In this document: piece after piece, positions 7,990 through 13,969 of the stretch | Layout: each line of letters starts with the position of its first letter | How positions within the stretch are numbered: position 1 is the stretch's first letter | Made by a program: the position numbers and the translations under genes | Assembly: GCA_937988695.1 (NCBI GenBank) | Contig: CALKHM010000108.1 | Coordinates: 1-23,797, forward strand | Reading direction: 5' to 3' | From: an uncultured Microbacterium sp. | GTDB taxonomy: Bacteria > Actinomycetota > Actinomycetes > Actinomycetales > Microbacteriaceae | DNA: 23,797 nt | Notes under the pieces: generated by a model | What the model was told of the DNA's origin: nothing | Databases searched by the model: none | Seen by the model: the letters and a program-made list of their open reading frames with translations, nothing else

Positions 7990-8031
7990 CCGCTTCCCAG
8001 TCTGAGCAGACCGTTCATATCAGGGAAGCGG
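7990..8031. repeat. Nested inverted repeats upstream of the dioxygenase gene
   Basis: CCGCTTCCC (7990-7998) and GGGAAGCGG (8023-8031) form perfect 9-bp arms around a 24-nt loop. Inside the loop lies a second palindrome, GTCTGAGCAGAC (8000-8011). This sits in the 104-nt gap between the 8054-8851 gene and the dioxygenase, in an operon whose other junctions are mostly overlaps. No T-run follows on either strand, so it is not a classical terminator. It could be an RNA-processing hairpin, an attenuator or an operator. The inner palindrome resembles the GTCTA-N3-TAGAC boxes elsewhere. Confidence 0.5.
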
Positions 8032-8053
8032 ATTCTGACTATGCCGCAGATCA

Positions 8054-8851
8054 TCAATGCTTATGCGGATGCACGGACGGCCAGATGCTCGCGCCGAGCC
8101 GCGCGTCGTGCGCGAAGTCGGCGACATCCGTGGGCCGCTCCCCCGCGATGACCGCGTCGATCGCGCGTCGCAGCGCGAGCCGATCGTGTGACTCCCATCG
8201 GGTGGGGAGGGTCACCGCGCCCGATCCGTCGTCACGGGTGACGCGTGCGGGCTGCGGGGTCGCGATCGCGACGTCCGTGCGCACGACGCCGAGAGCGGAG
8301 ACCGCGATCCTGCCGCCGTCGGTGGCCAGCACGGTCGCGGTCAGCGTCGCCGCGTCGCCGCCCGCGTCCAACAGCGCCACGGCGCCATGCGCGGTGGTCG
8401 CCGCCGAGCGCAGCCGCACGGGTCCCGTCGACAGCACGCGCAGCCAGCCGATCGCGTCGCAGATCGCGCCGGCGATGGCCGTGGCCGAGGCCGTGCACTG
8501 TGCGGTGTGCAGCGGCGCGCCGCCGCCCGCACCGGCGGCATCCTCCGCGACATCCGCGCGCAGCCGGGCACGGTCGAGGATGATCGGGATGTCGCCGGCA
8601 CGCGCAGTGAGCGCGTCCAGCTCGGCGGGTGCGACGGGGACGGGGCCGGTGACGACGACGGCGATGGCGCCCGATGCCTTCGCCGCATCGACGGCGGCAG
8701 CCCACCCGGGTGTACCGGGCACGACGACGACCGCGCCGTCGGGCCCCTGCGCGAGGCGTGCGCTCAGCGGCAGCTCCGCGACGGCCGGGCCGGCGGCGGC
8801 CGCGGCGTAGAACACCGGGACACCCGACATCTCGGGCACGACCCGGCTCAC
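8054..8851 (-). CDS. Uncharacterised protein, Gfo/Idh-like companion without a GxGxxG loop
   Basis: A 265-residue protein I cannot assign firmly. Its layout recalls a degenerate Gfo/Idh/MocA protein: alternating short hydrophobic strands and Ala-rich helices in the N half (GAVVVVPGTPGWAAA, AIAVVVTG), then a beta-rich C half ending in a helix like those closing Gfo/Idh enzymes (LALRRAIDAVIAGERP). It lacks a GxGxxG nucleotide loop and an EKP motif, so independent NAD-dependent activity is unlikely. The GTG at 8851 is chosen because it overlaps the preceding Gfo/Idh stop by 4 bp (GTGA) and has GAGGGAG 9 nt upstream. ATG at 8830 is the alternative. Tight coupling to a genuine Gfo/Idh dehydrogenase suggests a partner or regulatory subunit, which is inference. 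Confidence 0.7.
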   Translation of the reverse strand: MSRVVPEMSGVPVFYAAAAAGPAVAELPLSARLAQGPDGAVVVVPGTPGWAAAVDAAKASGAIAVVVTGPVPVAPAELDALTARAGDIPIILDRARLRADVAEDAAGAGGGAPLHTAQCTASATAIAGAICDAIGWLRVLSTGPVRLRSAATTAHGAVALLDAGGDAATLTATVLATDGGRIAVSALGVVRTDVAIATPQPARVTRDDGSGAVTLPTRWESHDRLALRRAIDAVIAGERPTDVADFAHDARLGASIWPSVHPHKH

Positions 8852-9891
8852 GACGTGGCTCCCTCGCGGATGGCCTGGGCGGCGGCATCGGCGATGTCTA
8901 TCGCGTAGTGGGCATCGGCGTGGATCTCGTCGTACTCGACCGGCTCGACGTTCTCCCGGGCCGCGGCCAGGGCACGCCACTCCGCGACGTAGCCGTCCTC
9001 GGCGTCCTGCGGATACTCGGTCACGCGGCCACCGGGTGTGTGCACGCGCACCGCGGCGCTGCCGGCGTGCACGAAGGCGGGAGGGAAGTCCACCTCGAGC
9101 TCGTCGGCCGACGTGCCGATCGTCATCCGCCACCGCGCGTCGGCGCCGCCGGGAAGCATCACCGCCGCCAGCTGCACCAGCACGCCGCCTGCGGCCAACC
9201 CGATCGCATATCCGATCGGCGGCACCGCACGCGCGTACGCCACCTGTTCCAGGCGCGGTGCGAGGTCGCGCAGCGCGGGCAGGTCGTGGATGCCGAGACC
9301 GAGCACGAGCTCGCGCACGACCGTGGCGGCGGTTTCTGGATCGTCCCAGTCCGGGCGTGGCCGCGTCGTTGCCTGCCGGTTCGGAGCGGACTGGGTGACG
9401 ACCTCGTGATAGCGGCCGTTGGGGGGCAGTGCGACCGTCACCGAGACCGTGCGCACGCGGCCGCCGTTCGCGACGAGGTGGTGCTTCGCGCGCGCCCATG
9501 CGGTGTCGAAGTGGTGGTTCGTCCCGACGACCAGGGCGGTCCCCGAGCGACGGCACGCATCGATGACGGCATCCGCGTCTTCATGGGTCATCGCCAGCGG
9601 CTTCTCGCAGAGGATCGCGCGTTTGCCCGCCGCAACGGCGGCGAGCACCTGCTCGGCGTGACGGGCAGGCGGGCTGCAGACGGCGACGATCTCCACGGAC
9701 GGATCGGCGAGCAGATCGTCGATGCCCGTCGATGACCGGGCACCGCTGCGGGCGGCCAGCGCCGCCGCACGGCCACTGCCCGCGTCGGCGATGTGCACCA
9801 CGGCGAAGCGATCGGCGAGCCGGGCCAGGGTGGGCAGGTGAAGCGCGCCGACCCCGGGTCCGGCCCCGATCACGCCGACTCCAGCAGTCAT
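8848..9891 (-). CDS. Gfo/Idh/MocA-family NAD(P)-dependent oxidoreductase
   Basis: A 347-residue sugar/cyclitol dehydrogenase-type protein. GAGPGVG (9-15) is the Rossmann loop. CEKPLA (95-100) carries the Lys of the family's EKP motif. GLGIHDLPALRDL (about 199-210) supplies the His expected at the sugar C3-hydroxyl position. Family members oxidise or reduce ring hydroxyls. One, DgpA, oxidises C3 of a C-glucoside before C-deglycosylation, so this enzyme could be a 3-oxidase or could act on the released keto-sugar. The ATG at 9891 is preferred over the GTG at 9900 because GGAGAG is 8 nt upstream of it. It is the first gene of the leftward catabolic operon and diverges from the ROK regulator, with an operator-like repeat between them. 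Confidence 0.87.
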   Translation of the reverse strand: MTAGVGVIGAGPGVGALHLPTLARLADRFAVVHIADAGSGRAAALAARSGARSSTGIDDLLADPSVEIVAVCSPPARHAEQVLAAVAAGKRAILCEKPLAMTHEDADAVIDACRRSGTALVVGTNHHFDTAWARAKHHLVANGGRVRTVSVTVALPPNGRYHEVVTQSAPNRQATTRPRPDWDDPETAATVVRELVLGLGIHDLPALRDLAPRLEQVAYARAVPPIGYAIGLAAGGVLVQLAAVMLPGGADARWRMTIGTSADELEVDFPPAFVHAGSAAVRVHTPGGRVTEYPQDAEDGYVAEWRALAAARENVEPVEYDEIHADAHYAIDIADAAAQAIREGATS

Positions 9892-9923
9892 GCGCACCAC
9901 TCTCCGTCGAGCTCTGTCCCGAT

Positions 9924-9948
9924 ACTTACGTCAGAAGCATACCTAAGT
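9924..9948. promoter_or_regulatory. Operator-like inverted repeat ACTTA-N15-TAAGT (site 2) in the divergent regulator region
   Basis: A 25-bp element with perfect ACTTA/TAAGT outer arms. It lies in the 127-nt gap between the leftward catabolic operon (ATG 9891) and the rightward ROK regulator (ATG 10019). Arms and spacing equal site 1. The left half, ACTTACGTC, is identical to the start of site 3 read on the minus strand. The position suits autoregulation plus control of the divergent operon. I could not define convincing -35/-10 boxes for either direction here. Confidence 0.5.
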
Positions 9949-10018
9949 TTGCGCTTGAGCGATCTTTGGGCGTGCAAGATTGCCGGGTGCGGCCCGTGCG
10001 TTGTGTCAGAATCAACCC

Positions 10019-11284
10019 ATGGCTACGGAGTCCACCCTGCGCTTCGGCGCCCAGACCGACGAGGTCACGAGTCTGCTGCGCATCGTCAACATGGTTCGTA
10101 ACGGCGAGGCGACCACGCGGCCGGAGATCGGCCGCGTGACGGGGCTCGGCCGGGGCGTGGTGACCCAGCGCGTCGAACAGGCCATAGAGATGGGCTTTCT
10201 CGAAGACGGCGAGTTCGGCCCCTCATCGGGCGGACGGGCGCCGCGCACCCTGCACTTCCGCGCCGAGCAGGCGCGCATCATCGTGTGCGCCCTGGGCGCC
10301 CTGCACATCCGCGTCGGTCTGGCAGCGCTCGAAGGCGACATCATCGACGAGGCGCATCAGGACTGGGACATTGCCCGCGGGCCTGCGGAGACCCTGGACG
10401 CCGTCATGGCCCTCATCGACGAGCTGCTGGAGCGCAACCCCGACGCGCCGGTCTGGGCGGTCACGGTGGGCATTCCCGGCCCCGTCGACTTCGACAGCGG
10501 ACGCCCCGTCGCACCGCCGATCATGCCGGGCTGGAACGGCTTCGACGTGCGGCGCCGCTTCGAGCAGCGCTTCGACGCGCCGGTCTGGGTGGACAACGAC
10601 GTGAACCTCCTCGCGCTCAGCGAGCGAGCGCGTCGCAACGATGAGCACGTCGACCTCATCTACTGCAAGGTCGGGTCGGGCATCGGCGCAGGCCTGCTCT
10701 CGCAGGGCCGCATCCATCGCGGTGCGAACGGCGCCGCCGGAGACATCGGACACGTGCGCGTGCGCGACTCCGAGGCGCCGTGCCGATGCGGGAAGCTGGG
10801 ATGCCTGGAGGCCGTCGCCGGGGGCTGGGCCCTCGTGCGCGAGGCCGAGCAGGCGATCGCCGAGGGCGCGACCGGGTACCTGGCCCGCGCCGCGGCCGCC
10901 GGAGAACGGCCGACACCCGAGCGCATCGCACGCGCCGCCGAGGACGGCGACGCCCTCGCCATCTCGCTCGTGCAGCGGTCGGCCCGGGTCGTCGGCGAGT
11001 CGATCGCGGCCCTCGTCAACATGTTCAATCCGGGCGTCATCGTCATCGGCGGCGCCGTCGCCGCCGCCGGAGAGCTGTTCCTCGCCGAGGTGCGCCAGCG
11101 CGTCTACGAGCTGTCGCTTCCGCTGGCCACGCGCGATCTGTCCATCGTCAATTCCGTCGATGACGAGCGCGAGCCGCTGCGCGGGGGCGCCGAGCTCGCT
11201 CGCGAGCAGCTGTTCGACGTGACGTTCCCGCGCTGGTTCGCCGACGGGCGCCCCAGCGTGACCGGCGTGCGCGCGGCCTCCTGA
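10019..11284 (+). CDS. ROK-family transcriptional regulator (sugar-responsive repressor)
   Basis: A 421-residue protein with the standard ROK repressor layout. A winged helix-turn-helix occupies about residues 15-75 (RPEIGRVTGLGRGVVTQRVEQ as helix-turn-helix). It is followed by a sugar-kinase-like effector domain: GIPGPVDFDSG (151-161), VDNDVNLLALSE (191-202) and the zinc site with H245 (GDIGHV) and C255, C257, C262 (CRCGKLGCLE), the ROK signature. Such regulators sense a sugar or sugar derivative and release DNA. The gene sits between the ring-cleavage operon and beta3-alpha3. Operator-like repeats flank it on both sides, so it is the obvious candidate regulator of the pathway. The ATG at 10019 lacks a Shine-Dalgarno. 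CAGAAT lies 6 nt upstream, so leaderless translation is possible. The effector is unknown. Confidence 0.92.
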   Translation: MATESTLRFGAQTDEVTSLLRIVNMVRNGEATTRPEIGRVTGLGRGVVTQRVEQAIEMGFLEDGEFGPSSGGRAPRTLHFRAEQARIIVCALGALHIRVGLAALEGDIIDEAHQDWDIARGPAETLDAVMALIDELLERNPDAPVWAVTVGIPGPVDFDSGRPVAPPIMPGWNGFDVRRRFEQRFDAPVWVDNDVNLLALSERARRNDEHVDLIYCKVGSGIGAGLLSQGRIHRGANGAAGDIGHVRVRDSEAPCRCGKLGCLEAVAGGWALVREAEQAIAEGATGYLARAAAAGERPTPERIARAAEDGDALAISLVQRSARVVGESIAALVNMFNPGVIVIGGAVAAAGELFLAEVRQRVYELSLPLATRDLSIVNSVDDEREPLRGGAELAREQLFDVTFPRWFADGRPSVTGVRAAS

Positions 11285-11285
11285 C

Positions 11286-11310
11286 GGCCGCGCGCGGGTG
11301 CGCGCCGGCC
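11286..11310 (+). terminator. GC-rich hairpin immediately after the ROK gene
   Basis: GGCCGCGCGC (11286-11295) pairs with GCGCGCCGGCC (11300-11310) around a 4-nt loop with one bulge, starting 2 nt after the stop codon. The T-run is poor (CTACTTCTTA downstream), so it is at best a weak intrinsic terminator. It would separate the regulator transcript from the promoter of the next gene pair. Confidence 0.4.
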
Positions 11311-11317
11311 GGTCACT

Positions 11318-11342
11318 ACTTCTTACGGAATCAGACGTAAGT
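11318..11342. promoter_or_regulatory. Operator-like inverted repeat (site 3) over the beta3-alpha3 promoter
   Basis: A 25-bp element ACTTC-N15-TAAGT with an additional internal perfect repeat CTTACG-N8-CGTAAG (11322-11341). Read on the minus strand it begins ACTTACGTC, identical to the first nine bases of site 2. It overlaps the -35 and spacer of the promoter at 11323-11351, so it is well placed for repression. Confidence 0.5.
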
Positions 11343-11351
11343 GGGTATGGT
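11323..11351 (+). promoter_or_regulatory. Promoter of the beta3-alpha3 gene pair
   Basis: TTACGG (11323-11328) and TATGGT (11346-11351) are separated by 17 nt and lie about 30 nt before the ATG at 11380. The operator-like site 3 overlaps it. No other sensible promoter is present in the 95-nt gap after the ROK gene. Confidence 0.5.
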
Positions 11352-11379
11352 GTGATCTCACGCCACCACAAGGACCGCT

Positions 11380-11784
11380 ATGAGCCTCACCATCCTGCGC
11401 GCCGACGCACTGAAGCCCCTGCCCGACGGGTTCGAGCTGCGCGTGTCGCTGCCATGGATCCGCGCGCTACCGCTGCGCAGCCTCCGGGATGTGTCGGTGC
11501 GGCTCGACGGCACCGCCGTCGACGAGCTGCAGGGGCCCGAGGCCGGCGACCGCTGGTGGCCCGCGCAGGACCGCGTCGTCCTGCGCGGTCGCACACCGAT
11601 CGCGGCGGGAGCGCACGAGGTCGAGATCGACTTCGGTCTCGTCATCCCGTACCTGCAGATCGCACCCGACGGGCCGCTGCAGCTCCCCTTCCACGAGCAG
11701 CGCACGCTGCACGCCCACGCGCATGCCTCGGGCGGGGCCGGCGGCTCGGCCGCACGCTCGAGCGTCTCGGACGACATCGCATGA
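11380..11784 (+). CDS. C-glycoside deglycosidase beta subunit (DUF6379-type), copy beta3
   Basis: A 134-residue protein with the pattern shared by the three small proteins of this window: a short N-terminal strand, 'LPDGFELRVSLPWIRALPLRSL', a 'DVSVRLDGTAVD' strand, a central Trp segment (DRWWPAQDR) and a C-terminal 'GLVIPYLQI' strand. This matches the beta-sandwich beta subunit (CarC/DfgB/DgpC type, formerly DUF6379) that binds the catalytic TIM-barrel subunit of C-glycoside deglycosidases. The beta subunit helps shape the active site and is needed for activity. AAGGA lies 5 nt before the ATG. The stop overlaps the ATG of the alpha subunit by 4 bp, consistent with equimolar synthesis. Assignment is by recalled family pattern plus pairing, not by alignment. 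Confidence 0.8.
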   Translation: MSLTILRADALKPLPDGFELRVSLPWIRALPLRSLRDVSVRLDGTAVDELQGPEAGDRWWPAQDRVVLRGRTPIAAGAHEVEIDFGLVIPYLQIAPDGPLQLPFHEQRTLHAHAHASGGAGGSAARSSVSDDIA

Positions 11785-12791
11785 CCACTCTGCCCACGGG
11801 CTGGACCCTGGCCGCATCCGCGTTCAACTGGACGCCCGACGTCGTGCGTGCCGAGCGCTCGACCCACGAGCTCGCCGCCGCCATCAGCGCGTCGGGTGTG
11901 GCCTCGACCATCGAGATAGAGCTCGGCCAGACGCTGCGCACGTATCCGGATCCGGATGCCGCAGAGCTCGATGCCCTGCGCACGACTCTGGCGGCGGCCG
12001 GCGGGAAGGTCTGCATCGTCGGCGTCTCGTTGGACGACTGGCGTCTTGCCGCGGACGGCACGACCCGCCGCCGCTCGGATGACGAGCGGCTGGCCTTTCT
12101 CGCGCCGCAGCTGCGCGCCGCCCACGAGCTCGGTGCCGGCGGGGTACGGCTGCCGCTCGGTCAGGCCGGAGGCGCTCTGCTCGCGCGCACGCTGCCGCTG
12201 CTGGACGAGCTCGGTCTCGTCCTGTACGAGGAGGCGCAGGGTCGCCAGAGTCCGCACAGCCCCGCGCACGCGGAGGCCTACGAGGCGATCACCCGGTTCG
12301 ACGACCCGCATCTGCGTCTGCTCATCGACCTCAGCATGCTGATGCCCGCGCTGCCCACCAGCTACCTCACCGTGCTCGAGGCCGGCGGCGTGGATGCCGA
12401 GCTGCTCCGCCTGCTGCGGACCGCATGGCACGAGCCGGCGACACAGGATGCCGTGTTCGCGGCGCTGCGCGCGGGAGCAGTGCCTCCCGCCGTGCACACG
12501 TTGTTCATGGACCTCGTCGTGCGCTTCGGTCGTTCGGATGCCGCACAGCTGCGCGACGTCCTGCCCCTGATCGGCGCCTTCCACCTGAAGTTCTGGGACC
12601 TCGACGATACCGACGGGCGGGTGTCGCAGCCGATCCGCGACCTCGGTGCCCTGCTGCACGGCAGCGGCTTCACCGGCACGCTGTGCAGCGAGTGGGGCGG
12701 GCACGAGTGGCTCGATGCCGATGCGACCGAGATGACCCGAGCCCACCTCGCCCTGGCCTCCCGTGCCCTCGCCGAGGGCGCCGGCAGCTGA
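11781..12791 (+). CDS. C-glycoside deglycosidase alpha subunit-like TIM-barrel protein, copy alpha3
   Basis: A 336-residue AP-endonuclease-2/sugar-phosphate-isomerase fold protein. Putative metal ligands are E150 (VLYEEAQ), D183 (LLIDLSM), H268 (AFHLKFWD) and E304 (LCSEWGGHEW), in the order and spacing seen in alpha1 and alpha2. It belongs with the catalytic subunits that break the C-C bond of 3-keto C-glycosides. It differs from its paralogues: the metal-binding Glu is followed by Glu-Ala instead of x-His, and 'HVHxKF' is replaced by 'FHLKFW'. It may therefore prefer another substrate or a different chemistry. The ATG overlaps the beta3 stop. The open frame extends upstream but only over beta3. 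Translation ends before convergent repeat elements. Confidence 0.82.
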   Translation: MTTLPTGWTLAASAFNWTPDVVRAERSTHELAAAISASGVASTIEIELGQTLRTYPDPDAAELDALRTTLAAAGGKVCIVGVSLDDWRLAADGTTRRRSDDERLAFLAPQLRAAHELGAGGVRLPLGQAGGALLARTLPLLDELGLVLYEEAQGRQSPHSPAHAEAYEAITRFDDPHLRLLIDLSMLMPALPTSYLTVLEAGGVDAELLRLLRTAWHEPATQDAVFAALRAGAVPPAVHTLFMDLVVRFGRSDAAQLRDVLPLIGAFHLKFWDLDDTDGRVSQPIRDLGALLHGSGFTGTLCSEWGGHEWLDADATEMTRAHLALASRALAEGAGS

Positions 12792-12808
12792 CCGGGCCGA
12801 TGGGACGT

Positions 12809-12871
12809 CGTTTCGACTCGCTGCGCTCGCTCAACGACCGGAGTCGGGCGCTACGCTCGCTCAACGACCGG
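12809..12871. repeat. REP-like palindromic repeat, tandem pair between convergent genes
   Basis: Two copies of a unit ending CGCTCGCTCAACGACCGG (12809-12841 and 12846-12871). They separate the rightward alpha3 gene from the leftward isomerase gene, and the last codons of the latter lie inside the second copy. Each unit contains internal dyad symmetry and could terminate transcription from both sides. Related copies are at 13891-13969, 15136-15224 and 18328-18412. Confidence 0.75.
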
Positions 12872-13865
12872 TCGAGAAGGCGGCGTCGAAGGCGGCGGCG
12901 GGCGGGGTGATGGCGTTCAGCTTGCGCACGAACCCGAGCGCCTCGGGCGCACCGTGCAGGCGATCCATGCCGGCATCCTCCCATTCGACGCTGGTGGGTC
13001 CGGTGTAGCCGATAGCGTTCAGGGCACGGAAGATCGGCTCCCAGGGCACCTCGCCGTGGCCGGTCGACACGAACGTCCACCCGCGTCGCGGGTCGGCCCA
13101 GGGCAGATGCGATCCGAGCACGCCGTTGCGGCCGTCGAGGTGGGTGACCGACTCCTTCACGTGCACGTGGAAGACGTGCTGCGCGTAGTCGAGGATGAAC
13201 GCCACCGGGTCCAGCTGCTGCCACATGAAGTGCGAGGGGTCGAAGTTGAACCCGAACGACGAGCGATGCCCGATCGCATCGAGCGCGGCCTTCGCGGTCC
13301 AGTAGTCGTAGGCGATCTCGGACGGATGCGGCTCGAGGGCGAAGCGCACGCCCTCCTGCTCGAACACGTCGAGGATCGGGTTCCACCGGTCGGCGAAGTC
13401 ACGGTATCCGTCGGCGATCATCTCGTCGGATGCCGGTGGGAACATCGCCACGTACTTCCAGATCGACGATCCGGTGAACCCGGTGACGGTGCTCACGCCG
13501 AGCCGGGCGGCCAGCCGCGCGGTGTTCTTCAGTTCCTCCGCCGCGCGCTGCCGCACGCCCTCGGGATCGCCGTCGCCCCATACCGAGTCGGGCAGGATGT
13601 CGCGGTGCCGTTGGTCGATCGGATCGTCGCACACGGCCTGGCCCTTCAGATGGTTGGAGATCGTCCACACCTTCAGGCCGTTGCGCTCGAGCACATCGAG
13701 CTTGCCCTGGACATACGCATCGTCGTCCCAACGGCTCGGGTCGAGGTGGTCGCCCCAGCACGCGATCTCGAGGCCGTCGTAGCCCCATTGCCCCGCGAGC
13801 CGGCACACCTCCTCGAACGGGAGATCGGCCCACTGGCCGGTGAACAGCGTGATCGGGCGTGTCAT
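12861..13865 (-). CDS. Sugar phosphate isomerase/epimerase family protein (TIM barrel)
   Basis: A 334-residue metal-dependent TIM-barrel isomerase of the AP-endonuclease-2 family. Metal ligands: E178 (FALEPHP), D209 (GFNFDPSH), H235 (FHVHVKES) and E294 (TSVEWEDAG). In C-glycoside and 3-keto-glycoside pathways such proteins isomerise or epimerise keto-sugars. It follows the Gfo/Idh gene, so I infer joint action on the sugar released by the deglycosidases. It could also be an additional C-deglycosidase-like catalytic subunit, but it has no beta partner adjacent and its 'LEPHP' block differs from the ExH block of alpha1/alpha2. AAGGAG is 6 nt before the ATG at 13865. The frame is open upstream, but that part belongs to a repeat and the neighbouring gene. 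The final STGR codons come from the repeat at 12861-12871. Confidence 0.85.
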   Translation of the reverse strand: MTRPITLFTGQWADLPFEEVCRLAGQWGYDGLEIACWGDHLDPSRWDDDAYVQGKLDVLERNGLKVWTISNHLKGQAVCDDPIDQRHRDILPDSVWGDGDPEGVRQRAAEELKNTARLAARLGVSTVTGFTGSSIWKYVAMFPPASDEMIADGYRDFADRWNPILDVFEQEGVRFALEPHPSEIAYDYWTAKAALDAIGHRSSFGFNFDPSHFMWQQLDPVAFILDYAQHVFHVHVKESVTHLDGRNGVLGSHLPWADPRRGWTFVSTGHGEVPWEPIFRALNAIGYTGPTSVEWEDAGMDRLHGAPEALGFVRKLNAITPPAAAFDAAFSTGR

Positions 13866-13890
13866 GTCATGCTCCTTATTCCTTGTCGTT

Positions 13891-13969
13891 CGGTCGTTGA
13901 GCCAGGAGCGAAGCGACGAGACGCGGTGAGCGGCAGGGCGTTTCGTCTCGCTAGGCTCGCTCAAAGACC
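13891..13969. repeat. REP-like inverted repeat pair between Gfo/Idh and isomerase genes
   Basis: The arm CGGTCGTTGAGC... (13891-13926) and the opposite arm ending GCTCGCTCAAAGACC (13938-13969) are inverted copies of the same unit and can form a long hairpin. The right arm overlaps the last codons (VFERA-stop) of the Gfo/Idh gene. This pair occupies nearly the whole 85-nt gap, leaving only a Shine-Dalgarno for the isomerase. Confidence 0.75.

Noticed and set aside
7990..8031. Intrinsic terminator before the dioxygenase gene
   Set aside because: The stem has no T-run on either strand and the loop is 24 nt, so it does not fit a Rho-independent terminator.
6768..8810. A 680-codon open frame on the plus strand
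   Set aside because: It is antisense to the dioxygenase, the Gfo/Idh-like companion and the end of the FAH gene. It has low-complexity composition and no motif, so it is a shadow frame.
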